Shown: positions 16,495 to 25,475 of the stretch, in pieces
How the letters are laid out: the number at the start of each line of letters is the position of its first letter
Position numbering within the stretch: position 1 is the stretch's first letter
Origin: JAEKNW01 sp963678375
GTDB lineage: Bacteria > Cloacimonadota > Cloacimonadia > Cloacimonadales > JAFGVF01
Assembly: GCA_963678375.2 (NCBI GenBank)
Contig: OY782831.1
Span: 992,001-1,056,000, forward strand
Direction: 5' to 3'
Length of the DNA: 64,000 bases
Position numbers and translations under genes: made by a program
The notes under the pieces: model-generated
What the model was told of the DNA's origin: nothing
The model's input: only the letters and a program-made list of their open reading frames with translations
The model's database searches: none

Positions 16495-17421
16495 ATGAAA
16501 ATATTATTAGATAATGAATTAGCTATTCAACAATTACCCGAATCTAAAGCTACTTTTTATTTCACTGATGGTAAAAATGTCATTTTTGCAGGACTTACTA
16601 GCAATTTATTTGTTAGAATTAATAGCTTATATGAGCAAAGAAATAATGATGATAAAATAAAAGAACTGTGGAAGAAAGCTGAAGATTTAGTTTTCGATTT
16701 AAGATTAAGTGACATAGACAGCTTAGTCTGGTATAAGAGTCTTGTGCGCTCATTTACCCCGTATTTCAATGACTATATTAATTTATGGGAAAATTATACC
16801 TATTTAGCTATAGACTGGACCAGAGCCCCTTATCTGAGCATTAAAGAGAATACTCAATCAGATAAATATTACATAGGCCCATTTAGAAGTAGATTTTTCA
16901 TTAGTGATATCCTTTCGATTTTCAATAAATATCTACAACTACCTATTTGTCCCGACAATCCAGAAAATTGTGATTTAAAGGATTCTAACTTTTGTCTTTC
17001 AAATTGTACTAAAGGTAAGCAAGATGAATTACGACAACTCATACATACTTATTATCTTTCTTCTAATAATGATCTTGCAGATAGATTGCTTGAAAAATAT
17101 CAAACTTATCATAATAATCTTGAATTTATTAAAGCTGAGGAAGTTAAGATAGAAACTAAATTACTCTTAAAATACTATAAATTTATTAATTTCCTGAACA
17201 ATACAAAGGATTTAACTAAAACTTTTGAGTATGAAAACAGAGTCTATTTCATTGAAGATGGTCTTTTAGCAGAAGTATCTGGCAAGGATAGCATAGATTT
17301 TCGTTCTATAAATAGAAAAATTCCTTATAGAGAAAATGAACTACTAGCAGTTAATAAGAACCAATTGGATGAAAGATGGATTGTTTATAAATTTATTGAG
17401 CAAGTAAAAAAAGAGAGTTAA
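16495..17421 (+). CDS. UvrC N-terminal-half homologue lacking the GIY-YIG catalytic glutamate
   Basis: About 308 residues. The start is the third ATG, set six bases after GAGG. The N-terminus aligns with the UvrC GIY-YIG domain: PESKATFYFTDGKNVIFAG stands for SPGVYxxxD..VIYVG, and LFVRINSL keeps the Arg. In the segment equivalent to EALLLENNLIKKHKPxYN the protein reads DSLVWYKSLVRSFTPYFN, so the catalytic Glu is a Tyr. Then YYIGPFRS matches UvrC YFGPF, and four Cys (CPDNPENC, CLSNC) match the UvrC Fe-S cluster site. A UVR-like helix follows; the RNase H and HhH parts of UvrC are absent. Probably a non-nuclease paralogue. Confidence 0.75.
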   Translation: MKILLDNELAIQQLPESKATFYFTDGKNVIFAGLTSNLFVRINSLYEQRNNDDKIKELWKKAEDLVFDLRLSDIDSLVWYKSLVRSFTPYFNDYINLWENYTYLAIDWTRAPYLSIKENTQSDKYYIGPFRSRFFISDILSIFNKYLQLPICPDNPENCDLKDSNFCLSNCTKGKQDELRQLIHTYYLSSNNDLADRLLEKYQTYHNNLEFIKAEEVKIETKLLLKYYKFINFLNNTKDLTKTFEYENRVYFIEDGLLAEVSGKDSIDFRSINRKIPYRENELLAVNKNQLDERWIVYKFIEQVKKES

Positions 17422-17470
17422 ATTTTGATTATACCTTTATAGCTTATCATTAATATATAGATTCTACTAT

Positions 17471-17532
17471 TTCTTCATTGTTAGAATCTCCTTAATGTTC
17501 TAGGATTGCAAGAAGATAGATACAATGAAGGA
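17471..17532. repeat. Dispersed imperfect palindrome, family B copy 1
   Basis: TTCATTGTTAGAATCT and AGATAGATACAATGAAGG form an imperfect stem with TTCTAGGATT in the loop. The core TCTAACAATGAAG recurs at 34204-34266 and 52357-52420. Confidence 0.55.
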
Positions 17533-17566
17533 GCAGATTAAAAATATATTCGGATATATACAAAAA

Positions 17567-17590
17567 GGGTGAGATATGAATCTCACCCTA
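17567..17590. terminator. Rho-independent terminator of the pilus operon
   Basis: GGGTGAGAT and ATCTCACCC form a 9-bp stem with a 4-base loop. T-tracts lie on both sides, so it can stop the minus-strand pilC transcript and the plus-strand UvrC-like transcript. Confidence 0.85.
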
Positions 17591-17614
17591 ATTTTTATAT
17601 TAGTTATATCTTAA

Positions 17615-18868
17615 TTATTTAAGACCTTCAGACATTGCTTCACCAAGATTGAAGATTGGTAAGTAGATCACAATAATAATTGAGCCTACAACACCAGCCA
17701 TAAGAATAATCAACATTGGTTCGATAAGAGAAGTTAATTTATCAATCACTGAATCAATAATTTTATCATAGAACTCAGCAGTTTTACTTAAGAGTTTATC
17801 CAAATCACCAGTTTCTTCACCAGTAGAGATCATTTGAAGTAGAGTAGATGGGAATACATTAGTAGATCTGAAAGCTTGGGCTATACCATAACCTTCTTTA
17901 ATCATAACTCGAGAGCGTCTAACCGCCCCTTCGATAACAGCATTTCCAACCACATTTTCAACCAACTCCAAAGTATCCATAATTGGAACACCAGCTTTCA
18001 TAAGAATGGAGAAAGTTCTAGAGAATTTACTCATCACAGAAGATTCAACAAGACTTCCTACAACTGGTATTTTTAGTTTCATCTTATCAATTACCCACCT
18101 TCCTTTGTCGGTTAGGTTGATAACAAAGAAGAATAGTCCAATAGCTATTAAAATACCTACCGTAGCTAAGAGATTACCCTTAATAATGTTACTAATTGAG
18201 ATAGCAACTCTTGTAGCTACTGGGAGTTCAGCACCAAAATTAGCATAAATATCGCTAAATTTTGGGATAATATAGTAGAAAAGGAACCAAACAACGAATA
18301 TTAAGAAGAATAAAATAAAGAAAGGATAAGTCATTGCTGAGTTAACTTTTCTTCTTGTATCTTCGGTTCTTTCTAAGTTTTCTGCTAACTCATCCAAAAC
18401 AGTGTGAAGAGTACCAGATACCTCACCAGCCTTAACTAGTGAAACATAAAGAGGATTGAACACACCAGGATGTTGCTCGAAAGCTTCAGATAAAGAGTAA
18501 CCTTTTCTTATATCATCATCGATTTTCTTTAAAACCTTTTTGAACTTTGGATCTTTCTCTTCTTTTCCGAGGTCAGAGATAGCTTTCTCAATGGTAAGAC
18601 CAGCCGAAAACATTGTAGATAACTGACGGGTGAAGAAAACTAAGGTTTTTAGTTTAACAGCAGTTCTCATCTTATAGATAGCTAACATGATTTTATCAAA
18701 GAGAGAAAGTTTTCCTTTGAAAGATCCATCGTTAGCATTTCTAACTGAAATGATAGTACCACCATCAGTAGCTAATTTATCAATAGCTTCATCCATTGTA
18801 TTAGCCTTGATAATACCTTCTTTTCTAGCACCTTTCGCATCTTTTATTGTATACGAGAAATTAGCCAT
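17615..18868 (-). CDS. pilC: Type IV pilus inner-membrane platform protein
   Basis: A 417-residue GspF/PilC-family polytopic protein that anchors the assembly and retraction motors. It has the usual two repeated T2SSF domains: first FTRQLSTMFSAGLTIEKAI, second KFSRTFSILMKAGVPIMDTLE, each ending in membrane helices, plus a C-terminal helix IEPMLIILMAGVVGSIIIVIY. The N-terminus (FSYTIKDAKGARKEGII) is the typical small alpha/beta unit. It is the last gene of the pilus locus, 18 bases after pilB. Confidence 0.93.
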   Translation of the reverse strand: MANFSYTIKDAKGARKEGIIKANTMDEAIDKLATDGGTIISVRNANDGSFKGKLSLFDKIMLAIYKMRTAVKLKTLVFFTRQLSTMFSAGLTIEKAISDLGKEEKDPKFKKVLKKIDDDIRKGYSLSEAFEQHPGVFNPLYVSLVKAGEVSGTLHTVLDELAENLERTEDTRRKVNSAMTYPFFILFFLIFVVWFLFYYIIPKFSDIYANFGAELPVATRVAISISNIIKGNLLATVGILIAIGLFFFVINLTDKGRWVIDKMKLKIPVVGSLVESSVMSKFSRTFSILMKAGVPIMDTLELVENVVGNAVIEGAVRRSRVMIKEGYGIAQAFRSTNVFPSTLLQMISTGEETGDLDKLLSKTAEFYDKIIDSVIDKLTSLIEPMLIILMAGVVGSIIIVIYLPIFNLGEAMSEGLK

Positions 18869-18885
18869 ATTATACCTTTATTTTT

Positions 18886-20598
18886 TTAGTCGTTAATAGT
18901 AAGTTTAATTACTTCACGAATTGATGTTATACCTTTTTTCATCTTTCTTAAGGCTGCATCGTGTAGAGTTCTCATACCTTGGTTGAGAGCTGTTTCCTTA
19001 ATGATATCTTGATTCTTTTCAGCAAAGATCTCAGCTCTTACTTCTGGAGTTACAGGTAATAATTCAAAGATACCTTCTCTACCAGCGTAACCAGTGTTAT
19101 CACAATGGACACAACCAGCACCTATTTTAAAGTTAATTTCTTTTGCTTCTTCAGGTGTAATACCTGCTTGTAAGAGTTCAACATCGGTAGGAGTATAGTC
19201 TGTAACACAGTTTGGACAGACTTTTCTAACCAATCTTTGAGCCATAACAAGACATAGAGATGAACCAACTAGGTAAGGTTTGATTCCAATATCAATCAAA
19301 CGAGTGATTGTTGATGGAGCATCATTTGCGTGAAGAGTTGAGAAAACTAAGTGACCGGTAAGTGAGAATTTAACCGCAATATCAGCAGTTTCAAAGTCTC
19401 TAATCTCACCAATAAGAACAATATCAGGGTCTTGACGTAAAACTGAACGAAGAGCAGAAAGGAAAGTAAGTCCAATCTCATCTTTAGTTTCAATTTGAGT
19501 AATACCCTGTAGTCTATATTCAACCGGATCTTCAACTGTAATGATGTTAGTTTCAATGTTTTCAATAGTTTTAATTGCTGCATGTAATGATGTAGATTTA
19601 CCAGAACCTGTTGGACCAGAAACAATAATGATACCATAAGGTCTCTTAATCACTTTTTGGAAGATTTCTAAATCATCAGCTTCAAAACCTAATGTAGAAA
19701 GTTTGAAGCCGAAATCTCCTTTATCAAGAAGACGTAACACAGCTTTTTCACCAAGTACAGTTGGAGCAATAGAAACACGAACATCCACAGATTTAATAGA
19801 TGTTTTAAGTCCCATGTGACCATCTTGAGGCAATCTTCTTTCAGCAATGTTAAGCTTAGCCATAACTTTGATAAGAGAGATTAAACCAGCATGCATAGCA
19901 ATAGGTGGGTTCATTACTTCTCTTAAAGCACCATCAACACGGAAACGAACTCTAGTACTTTTTACCAAAGGTTCAATATGGATATCTGTTGTACCAGCCT
20001 TGATAGCTTCTGAAATAATAAGATTAATCATCTTAACAACAGGAGCATCGGCCTTTGAATCTGCTCCACTATCGATAGATATTTCATTATCATCACTATC
20101 AACAGCAACAAAATCAAAGTTGCCAACAGCATCTTCAACTTGGGAAGTTGTTCTAATACTCTTGTAGTATTTTTCCAAAGCATCGGTAAGTAAAGAATCA
20201 CCAATTAACATTGGTTCAACATTCTTATTTAATACTTTTTTCAAACTATCTAAGATATTAAGATCGTCTGGATCTGTCATGGCAACAATACAAGTATCGT
20301 CGACTACTCTTAGACATAATACTCTATTTTCATAAGCAAAAGGTTCTGAGATTAAGGAAACTGTTTCTACATCAAGTTCCATTAATTCAGAAGAATTCAC
20401 GATAGGAATGTCTAATTGAAGAGAGATACATTCTAAAAGTTGTTTTTCTTGAATATATCCCAACTTGATTAAGGTTTCACCTAACTTAAGGGCAAAATTA
20501 TCTTGCTTGATTAAAGCTTCTTTAATCTGCTCTTCTGTAGCGTAACCTTTGTGAACTAATATTTCACCTATTCTTGCGAATTGAGGATTAAATGACAT
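18886..20598 (-). CDS. pilB: Type IV pilus assembly ATPase
   Basis: About 570 residues. The start is the ATG of MSFNPQFARIGEIL, which has AAGGAT seven bases upstream; a longer reading frame upstream crosses a hairpin. N-terminal MshEN/T2SSE_N domain (IGEILVHKGYATEEQIKEAL), then RADGALREV arm, Walker A GPTGSGKSTS, Asp box TVEDPVEYRL, Walker B DIVLIGEIRDFETADIA, and a zinc-binding Cys4 (VCPNC ... GCVHC). It powers pilus extension with PilC, PilM and the PilNO scaffold. Confidence 0.94.
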   Translation of the reverse strand: MSFNPQFARIGEILVHKGYATEEQIKEALIKQDNFALKLGETLIKLGYIQEKQLLECISLQLDIPIVNSSELMELDVETVSLISEPFAYENRVLCLRVVDDTCIVAMTDPDDLNILDSLKKVLNKNVEPMLIGDSLLTDALEKYYKSIRTTSQVEDAVGNFDFVAVDSDDNEISIDSGADSKADAPVVKMINLIISEAIKAGTTDIHIEPLVKSTRVRFRVDGALREVMNPPIAMHAGLISLIKVMAKLNIAERRLPQDGHMGLKTSIKSVDVRVSIAPTVLGEKAVLRLLDKGDFGFKLSTLGFEADDLEIFQKVIKRPYGIIIVSGPTGSGKSTSLHAAIKTIENIETNIITVEDPVEYRLQGITQIETKDEIGLTFLSALRSVLRQDPDIVLIGEIRDFETADIAVKFSLTGHLVFSTLHANDAPSTITRLIDIGIKPYLVGSSLCLVMAQRLVRKVCPNCVTDYTPTDVELLQAGITPEEAKEINFKIGAGCVHCDNTGYAGREGIFELLPVTPEVRAEIFAEKNQDIIKETALNQGMRTLHDAALRKMKKGITSIREVIKLTIND

Positions 20599-20638
20599 AA
20601 TAAATCCTTTTAATTTAAAATTTCTAAGTTTATAGTTA

Positions 20639-20662
20639 CCCGATATCCTTTCGGATACCGGG
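20639..20662 (-). other. Hairpin before pilB
   Basis: CCCGGTATCC and GGATATCGGG (minus strand) form a stem with one mismatch and a GAAA tetraloop. It lies between the Ig-lipoprotein and pilB genes and lacks a T-tract, so a partial terminator, RNA-processing or stability element is more likely than a full terminator. Confidence 0.55.
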
Positions 20663-20689
20663 CTCATTAATAATTAAATAATATCTCTA

Positions 20690-22927
20690 TTAAGGGTATT
20701 TAAGAATCATAGTTCTACCATTTTCAGAAATACCAGTACCGAGAACACGTGCCTCAATCTGAATTTGCTGTTGTCCTGGTGTTACACCATCAGGACTTGG
20801 TAAACCTTCATAATTAAATACTTTAAGTTTTATTCTAGCATATCCTTCTTCATCAGATACAGCTTCATTTGTCTGGAAAGAAGTAACTATAAAGTCATAG
20901 AATGTTCCTCTATCTGATGTAAAAGTCCAAGTAACATTTTGAATTGGTTGACCTTGACCATCTCTAGCTCTAACGATAACATCTACCCATAAGAATTCAG
21001 GTGTAGCACCAAAGAAGTCGATATGACCAGGATTAACCTGCATATCAGTTTCAGGTTCATTCCAAGGTAATTCATACACTAATGGAGTTATGATAATATC
21101 ATCTTCTAATGTTTCAGGATTAATACCTGCTGTTTCTGAAGAAAGAGTAATTTCTTGAAGACTTAATTCACTAGAGAATGTTAATAAGGTATAAGCAACA
21201 CCTACTGAAGATAAAGAATCTATTTCTGATGGATTAGAGTCATTAGCAGTAACATCAGGACCATTTCCAACATAAGCAGAACCCTGAATCATAGCATTTT
21301 CTGTTGCTGATTCCATTGAGAACCAAACAGAAGTACCGTATGATACTGGATTACCATAGACGTCCTTAACAGCTACATTCATAAGAAGTTCCCACATACC
21401 ACCGCCTATAGCTACAGCTTGATCGTGTTGTGGAATACCCCAGAACATATAAGAAGGAGGTCCAGCCTGAATAAGAATATTAGTCTTTGTTGCTCTAATT
21501 ACATTTGTTGCAGCAGAGTCAAGTCCTTCTTCAGTAGTAGAAACTCTAAGTTTTATTACACCTGATTTTGTACCAGCAACAACAGATACTGCGGCTTGTC
21601 CACCATTAGAAGTAGTATGTACCACCCCATTCTCATCTTGACCACTTAGGTAAGCTGGACTATGTACATCACTGTTGCCTCCAGGGATTGCACCAATCAT
21701 TTTGAAATAAATATTGGTTTCATTATCAATATAATTACCATTAATATCATATAAACTTACATACAAAATCTTTGAATCAATACCACCAGTGTTGGCAACA
21801 TTTAAGTTAACTTGATCTTGGGTATTAAATCTAATTGAATGAAGTTCATCAGATCTTATAGTAAATAAGGCAACAGAAGATAAAGTATCACTATTTGCAA
21901 AGGCTGTAATAGTTGCAGGTCCAGCTGCTAAGCCAGGAGTAAATACAACTTTTGCTATACCTTGGGCATTAGTGTTTTGATAGAATACCTCTGATGTGTT
22001 ATAGAAAGTTCCTAAATTTGTTTCAAATCTAACAACTTTATTCGGATTAGCATTGTTGAATGCATCTTTGAGGTCTGCTTGTACAACAATTTTGTATTCT
22101 GTATCAATCATAGCTTCATTTGTTTCTTCAACAAGGTTAAGTTCATCATCAGCTAGGTAAGTATTAACATTTAAGTTGAAAGGATTACCTGGTCTAACTG
22201 TGTAATTTTCAGATGCACTTAATGTATCTATTCTTACATTAACATTACCAATACCAGCTTGTTGGCCTACATTTAATCTTAAAGGAGCCATTCCATTCTG
22301 TGTAGGGATAATTGCAATTGAACCCATATTTGTTTCGCCATCATCAGCAACAAAGAAACCACGATCAGTTTCAAATCTAATCATTGTAGAGTCAGCAACA
22401 GGGTTTGATAAAGTATCATAAACACGTGCTCTAACAACAACTGATTGATTAACTAAAAATTCATTTGATGAAATTTCTATAGTCAAGTTACCTATTGCTG
22501 GCTTTTCAGCTATTGTAATCTTAATTGACTTGCTATCATTACCGGTAATTTCTGTTGCATCATATTGTGAATATGTGTAAACGATAGCAGTAATAGTAGC
22601 TTCACCAACTTCTCCAGCATCATAGAATGGGACTCTAGCAATACCTGATTGATTTGTTATTGCAGATGTAACAATACTTCCACGATCAGTTTGGAATCTT
22701 ACTGGAATTTCAGCTGCACCAAAATTATTATTATCTCTTACATAAGCACTGATATAACTAAAGGTAACGTTATTATCAGCATATATTAAATCAACAGTTG
22801 ATTCGAGTCTGACGATCTTATATTCAGCATCAGTAGATGTCGGAAGATCTCTATCATCACAACCACTAACTAATAACATAGCAAGCGATAATAGAATCAA
22901 CAATATTGTAAATTTTTTAATTTTCAT
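20690..22927 (-). CDS. Large lipoprotein with repeated invasin-like Ig (Big_1) domains in the pilus operon
   Basis: About 745 residues; start at MKIKKFTILL behind GGGAG. The signal ends LLVSGC, so Cys23 is lipidated. At least four Ig-like units follow, each with the Big_1 pattern of a variable first strand, PVRFQTDRGS or RFETDRGFF, and a GIARVPF / GIAKVVF / GYARIKL ending (for example near 75, 185, 300, 690). Such domains form rods on the cell surface. It sits six codons after pilQ and before pilB, so it probably works with the secretin or pilus, perhaps as an adhesin or a pilotin-like partner; this is inference. Confidence 0.8.
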   Translation of the reverse strand: MKIKKFTILLILLSLAMLLVSGCDDRDLPTSTDAEYKIVRLESTVDLIYADNNVTFSYISAYVRDNNNFGAAEIPVRFQTDRGSIVTSAITNQSGIARVPFYDAGEVGEATITAIVYTYSQYDATEITGNDSKSIKITIAEKPAIGNLTIEISSNEFLVNQSVVVRARVYDTLSNPVADSTMIRFETDRGFFVADDGETNMGSIAIIPTQNGMAPLRLNVGQQAGIGNVNVRIDTLSASENYTVRPGNPFNLNVNTYLADDELNLVEETNEAMIDTEYKIVVQADLKDAFNNANPNKVVRFETNLGTFYNTSEVFYQNTNAQGIAKVVFTPGLAAGPATITAFANSDTLSSVALFTIRSDELHSIRFNTQDQVNLNVANTGGIDSKILYVSLYDINGNYIDNETNIYFKMIGAIPGGNSDVHSPAYLSGQDENGVVHTTSNGGQAAVSVVAGTKSGVIKLRVSTTEEGLDSAATNVIRATKTNILIQAGPPSYMFWGIPQHDQAVAIGGGMWELLMNVAVKDVYGNPVSYGTSVWFSMESATENAMIQGSAYVGNGPDVTANDSNPSEIDSLSSVGVAYTLLTFSSELSLQEITLSSETAGINPETLEDDIIITPLVYELPWNEPETDMQVNPGHIDFFGATPEFLWVDVIVRARDGQGQPIQNVTWTFTSDRGTFYDFIVTSFQTNEAVSDEEGYARIKLKVFNYEGLPSPDGVTPGQQQIQIEARVLGTGISENGRTMILKYP

Positions 22928-22945
22928 AATTACTCCCAATTGTTG

Positions 22946-24340
22946 TTACTCTTGTTCTTCAAATTTAATTAAAGTTTCAGACATTACATCTTCAACTTTG
23001 GCATGTTGGTTATAATCTCCTGCATTTACAACTGTTGGTGTCATCTCAATAATAAGATCTGTTTTTTCCAACATTTCAGTTTGATGTCTAAAGAATCTAC
23101 CCACAAAAGGAATATCACCTAAGAAAGGAACTTTATTTTCTCTTTTTGTTAATTGTGAAGAAAGAAGCCCACTAACTATAAATGTATCACCACTAGGAAC
23201 AGTAATTGTTGAGTTAACAGTTCTTACTTTTATTCTAGGAACATAACCATTAACAAGCTCAACAACAGAAGATATTTCTGGTATAATATGTGTAGTAATT
23301 TCATTCTCAGAATTCACGTTTGGAGTGATGTTAAGTTTAATACCTGTTTCACTTTTTTCAACTTGAACTTCTTTATCATTATCCATAACAACGAAAGGTA
23401 AAGTTTCACCAATATGAACATAAGCAGATTCACCATTCTGAGATGTTAGTCTTGTATCTGTAAGAATCTTAGCTGAGTTGTTTTCTAATAACCAGTCAAT
23501 AGTAATATCAAAAGCATAAAGCTGTCTTGAGAATTTACCAAAGTCATCCCAATCACTCATCTTTTGGAAGTATTGGTTAGCAGGTTTAACCCCTATTTCA
23601 GTAGCTTCACCAAATGGTAATGCTCCTGTTTCATCAGAGAAATTGTAAGGGAGGCCTACACCAGCATAATTAACAGGATCTTCAGCAATAATTGTTGTAA
23701 GTTGATTTAACTTTGACCAATCAATACCCATTTGTTTAGAGTCTGAGAGATTAACTTCAATAACTCTAACTCTAATTTGTACTTGTTTTTGTGGCATATC
23801 AAGTTTTTTAATTTGGTTCTCGATATCAGCATAGGTTTCAGGATTAGCTCTAATTAATAGTGCATTTTGTCCTGAAACTTCAATAACTTCACCAGGAACA
23901 TCACTGAAAGCTGAAACTATTTTATCAGAATCAATATATTTTAATTGATAAACATAGTTTCTTGTACCTGACTCTTGCTCAACTATACTTGTTGGGCCTA
24001 TTAAGAATGTATTTGTACCGATTACTTTATAAGCAAATCCATATGATTTTGCAACTAAAGAAACAGCATTTTCTACAGAAATGTTATTTAATCTTACAGT
24101 GACTCTTTTTTCACCTTCATCAGCCTTTTTAGTGCCTTCAGTTGCAACAACAATATTGATGCCAGTGAGTTTTGATATTGATTCAATTACTGTTGTAATT
24201 GTAGCATCTTTAAAATTAAGATTATCTATCTTTTTAACTAATAAATCTTCATTACTCTGAGCAAAGGCAAATGATAAGCCCATCAGTAATGTTAACATAA
24301 TTAGAGTAAATTTTCTTATTCTAACATTGAATATTTTCAT
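22946..24340 (-). CDS. pilQ: Type IV pilus secretin
   Basis: A 464-residue outer-membrane secretin through which the pilus exits. Signal peptide MKIFNVRIRKFTLIML...FAFAQ; an STN-like N-domain (LNFKDATITTVIESISKLTGINIVV), an N1 domain (YVYQLKYIDSDKIVSAFSDVPG), and the secretin core with VPSGDTFIVSGLLSSQ and VPFLGDIPFVGRFFRH. It is short for PilQ (no AMIN domains), as in many FCB genomes. It lies between the pilP-like gene (18-base gap) and the Ig-like lipoprotein. Confidence 0.9.
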   Translation of the reverse strand: MKIFNVRIRKFTLIMLTLLMGLSFAFAQSNEDLLVKKIDNLNFKDATITTVIESISKLTGINIVVATEGTKKADEGEKRVTVRLNNISVENAVSLVAKSYGFAYKVIGTNTFLIGPTSIVEQESGTRNYVYQLKYIDSDKIVSAFSDVPGEVIEVSGQNALLIRANPETYADIENQIKKLDMPQKQVQIRVRVIEVNLSDSKQMGIDWSKLNQLTTIIAEDPVNYAGVGLPYNFSDETGALPFGEATEIGVKPANQYFQKMSDWDDFGKFSRQLYAFDITIDWLLENNSAKILTDTRLTSQNGESAYVHIGETLPFVVMDNDKEVQVEKSETGIKLNITPNVNSENEITTHIIPEISSVVELVNGYVPRIKVRTVNSTITVPSGDTFIVSGLLSSQLTKRENKVPFLGDIPFVGRFFRHQTEMLEKTDLIIEMTPTVVNAGDYNQHAKVEDVMSETLIKFEEQE

Positions 24341-24357
24341 AGTTTCTCCTACCTATT

Positions 24358-24915
24358 TTAATAATTTTGATTAGAAAAATCGTCAGTTTGTTGGGGGGTC
24401 TTTTTTTCTGAAGGGATATCATATACATCCATTCTTTCTTCTACTTCTAGCTTAGTTCCATCACTTAAAACAGCTGTTTGTGTTATAGGGTCTGCAGATC
24501 TAATACTTAATCTTGAACCTTGGATTTTATCTCCAATCTTATATTGAGCTTCGATATCTTTGTGATCTATTCCTACTAACAATTCATCATCAAACTTTAA
24601 TACACCATATAATCTGATTTGATTATATCTTTTTTGTAACCTAAGTTTGATTTCATCAACTTTTTGAGGAAGGATAATATCTTGTTTTAAAGGATCTTTA
24701 TTAATTGAAAATGTGAATTCTTTTCTTTGTTTGATACCTTGTTCAATCTCAATAGCTTTACGAAGCAAGTTTGAATCAACTTCTTGCTCTGCATAAGCAG
24801 ATTTTGGATCAACACCCTGTTCAGTATTATAATGCTTAACTGCAAACACAGCAAGGAATATTATTGATGCAACTAACAGAATATAAGCTAAGTCTTTTAC
24901 ATATCTATATTCCAT
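24358..24915 (-). CDS. pilP: PilP-like type IV pilus alignment protein
   Basis: A 185-residue protein with one N-terminal membrane helix (about 10-27, AYILLVASIIFLAVFAVK) and a periplasmic beta domain with the PilP/GspC homology pattern: IRLYGVLKFDDELLVGIDHKD, YKIGDKIQGSRL, AVLSDGTKLEV. This domain normally binds the secretin. The position between pilO and pilQ supports the call. Unlike classical PilP it has no lipobox. Sequence similarity is modest, so the name rests partly on order. Confidence 0.7.
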   Translation of the reverse strand: MEYRYVKDLAYILLVASIIFLAVFAVKHYNTEQGVDPKSAYAEQEVDSNLLRKAIEIEQGIKQRKEFTFSINKDPLKQDIILPQKVDEIKLRLQKRYNQIRLYGVLKFDDELLVGIDHKDIEAQYKIGDKIQGSRLSIRSADPITQTAVLSDGTKLEVEERMDVYDIPSEKKTPQQTDDFSNQNY

Positions 24916-24917
24916 AA

Positions 24918-25475
24918 TTACCTCATCTTGTGTTTAATAAATGAAATGCTAAAATTGACAATGTAGTTCTTATCTAAATCTTGAACATTTTCAATGTCTT
25001 GTTTCTTCTCTATTCTTTTTTCAGGATCTATTGTAAAATCATTGATAACAGTTAAATAATCCATCTTTTCTATATCGTTAAGAAATCTTCCTAATTTGAC
25101 ATAAGTTGATGTGAATTCAAATGAGAATTCGTGTTCTAACTGATCAGCTGAAGTGAAGAGACTCTTATGATTAATACCCGAGATATTAATACCATATTTT
25201 TGAGCAATTTCATCCATATTAAAAATAATGTCATGTATCTCATCAGATGAGAATTCATTATCTTTGGTTAAAGTGTGAGATAAAATAGAAGTGAATTCCC
25301 CTAATTTCTCATTTTGAACAATAAGACTGTTCAAATCCTGACGTGCTGCTTTGATTTTATTATCAAGTTTAGTGACTTCTTGCACTTTACCAGATACTAT
25401 CTGATCAGCAAAATAGTAGTATGCTGCGGAGAAAAGAAGAATTAATACAATTAAGATAGTATAGTTACGCTTCAT
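24918..25475 (-). CDS. pilO: Type IV pilus inner-membrane protein PilO
   Basis: A 185-residue bitopic protein: short cytoplasmic N-terminus, one membrane helix (about 5-22), a coiled-coil stretch (VQEVTKLDNKIKAARQDLNSL) and a ferredoxin-like domain (SFEFTSTYVKLGRFLNDIEKM, LTVINDFTIDP). This matches PilO, which pairs with PilN to form the alignment scaffold. It overlaps pilN by four bases and is followed two bases later by the pilP-like gene. Confidence 0.85.
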   Translation of the reverse strand: MKRNYTILIVLILLFSAAYYYFADQIVSGKVQEVTKLDNKIKAARQDLNSLIVQNEKLGEFTSILSHTLTKDNEFSSDEIHDIIFNMDEIAQKYGINISGINHKSLFTSADQLEHEFSFEFTSTYVKLGRFLNDIEKMDYLTVINDFTIDPEKRIEKKQDIENVQDLDKNYIVNFSISFIKHKMR

